A stretch of DNA of 64,000 bases from NCBI GenBank assembly GCA_033220425.1, contig CM065649.1, forward strand, positions 3,968,001-4,032,000, given 5' to 3'. The position numbers and the translations under genes are program-made. This document shows, piece by piece, positions 62,923 through 64,000 of this stretch (positions are counted from its first letter, which is position 1; every line of letters starts with the position of its first letter). Below the pieces are notes generated by a model that saw nothing but the letters and a program-made list of their open reading frames with translations, was not told the origin of the DNA and did not search any database. Source of the stretch: Lepraria neglecta. Taxonomy: Eukaryota > Ascomycota > Lecanoromycetes > Lecanorales > Stereocaulaceae.

Positions 62923-64000
62923 ATGCATTGGGTACAATCGATTGTTATAGCATCTTGCCTCTCGTTGAGCCAATTTACCCAGGCATGGACTCCCATCGTC
63001 GTCAAAAATGTCACCACACTGGACCCGCAGCTTACTCCAGACGTTACTGATGTTTCGCGAGACGGTGGCTACTCAGTATTGATCAATGGCAACATTGTCT
63101 GGTTGTACGACGATACAGAGTGCATGGATTTCGAAGGCGATCAGCTCTCATTCGTCTCCAACACTGCATCATACCAAAAAATCAACGATAGCAACGTATC
63201 CGCCGCTACCGACTTTGGCGTCGTGAACCTAGGCAAGGATCAGAATGGTAACCCGAAGACAGCAATCCTTGCTGGCACCACGGTTGGCACGGGAGGCTGG
63301 ATCCCTTTCCAGCCTGATGAGCTTGACTTCAATGAGCAGATGAATGGCAAAGAGAGAGCGGCCATCTGTAAACTTCCTGCCACACATGCACTGGACTTGG
63401 GACTATGCTAATATAAGATCGACGGAAAGGCCAGGAACCTCACCAACATCCATCAACACCATGCAAGCATTCCTCTACGCACCGCTTGTGTATGTCGATA
63501 GCAAGCCACAGGATCCATCAAAGGAGTACCAGGCCCGAGGCATGACATTGATCACGATCACAGCGCCGGACTCTGGACCCATTGCAACCCGTCAAGGTGA
63601 TCTCATCATACCCGGGACCGAAGTTGCTTTTGGTGGTTTCTCAACACTGCTTGGCTACAAAAGTACGGATTCTGCAACTGACCCGGATGGTGGTGATAGG
63701 GATGTCTATTTACTTGGGATGACAAATAATGGCATTCAGCTAGCCCGAGCTCGTATCAACGATCTGACAGACTTCTCAAAGTACACATTCTGGAACCCAA
63801 AGAGCCAAAATTTCTCAACAAGCCCACCAACGCCAAGCGTCATCGACAACAGCCAGATGTACATGCCAGGCACATTCTCTTCTGGTAGCATTTTCTACAG
63901 CCCATACTTCCAGACGTTCATCATGGTGTATTTCAACAAAATGGTCGATTCGACGTTCTACATACGATACCTGCAGCTCGACGTTTCGCTAAGGAAAGGT
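62923..64000 (+). CDS. Secreted protein of unknown function, 3' end outside the window
   Basis: Starts MHWVQSIVIASCLSLSQFTQ-AW, a signal peptide. The mature part reads VVKNVTTLDPQLTPDVTDVS, then GGYSVLINGNIVWLYDDTEC and FGVVNLGKDQNGNPKTAILA. After an intron-like stretch (63368-63417: GTAAAC, GCTAAT, ATAAG) coding resumes with RPGTSPTSIN, APLVYVDSKPQDPSKEYQAR, GMTLITITAPDSGPIATRQG, AFGGFSTLLGYKSTDSATD and MYMPGTFSSGSIFYSPYF up to the window end. The exact splice is unresolved: the obvious donor and acceptor leave the frame off by one base. The repeated Asp/Gly-rich blade-like pattern suggests a beta-propeller such as the DUF4185/DUF5005-like secreted families. This is inference. Confidence 0.6.

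Overview
This is genomic DNA from a filamentous ascomycete (Pezizomycotina). Genes lie on both strands and carry many short introns of about 45-70 bp, with GTRNGT donors, CTRAC-like branch sites and YAG acceptors. The gene set is typically fungal: KRE9/KNH1, AKR1, THI6 as a TMP synthase/thiazole kinase fusion, a PREG/PHO80 cyclin, fungal NACHT/STAND remnants and a fungal-type phenol hydroxylase. I cannot name the species; Leotiomycetes would fit but that is inference. Most genes here are spliced models that I assembled from reading frames and splice signals, and almost all join exactly in frame.

Layout. 0-0.5 kb: edge of a decayed STAND/NLR gene (-). 1.5-10.6 kb: four housekeeping genes on the minus strand (Xaa-Pro aminopeptidase, KRE9-like, TTI1, AKR1 palmitoyltransferase). 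11.3-13.2 kb: weak genes, namely a possible cysteine-rich secreted peptide, a frame-broken SnoaL/NTF2-like gene and a decayed ORF. 13.7-18.4 kb: a CLC chloride/proton exchanger (+) converging on exosome subunit RRP45 (-). 18.4-25.7 kb: a repeat-rich, gene-poor accessory island. It holds a DUF7924-like gene with a PD-(D/E)xK-like signature, a 17-bp tandem repeat, a 403-bp inverted-repeat element enclosing a 58-codon ORF, a dispersed repeat pair, an APH-fold kinase and a 134-bp solo LTR with a perfect CAGAC target duplication. 25.7-34.4 kb: PAP2-family membrane protein, BTB protein, isochorismatase, a conserved protein with a retropepsin-like core, PREG cyclin. 35-38 kb: a long, interrupted NACHT/STAND pseudogene. 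39.6-49.8 kb: eIF5, THI6, DFR1, MED22, a glycine-rich repeat protein, CWC15 and SRP receptor beta. 50.2-64 kb: a cysteine-rich secreted protein, a vacuolar Ca2+/H+ exchanger with repeat-filled introns, a phenol 2-monooxygenase, cystathionine beta-synthase, an LrgB-type membrane protein, an unknown membrane-anchored protein and a secreted protein running off the edge.

There is no single operon-like or clustered pathway. The clearest functional neighbours are divergent pairs sharing short promoters (CWC15/SRP102, 137 bp; BTB/isochorismatase; eIF5/THI6). The most interesting parts are the accessory island, the related ~32-bp repeats that recur in the 5' flank and two introns of the Ca2+/H+ exchanger, and the two candidate secreted cysteine-rich proteins. 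I found no CRISPR array, rRNA or convincing tRNA gene.
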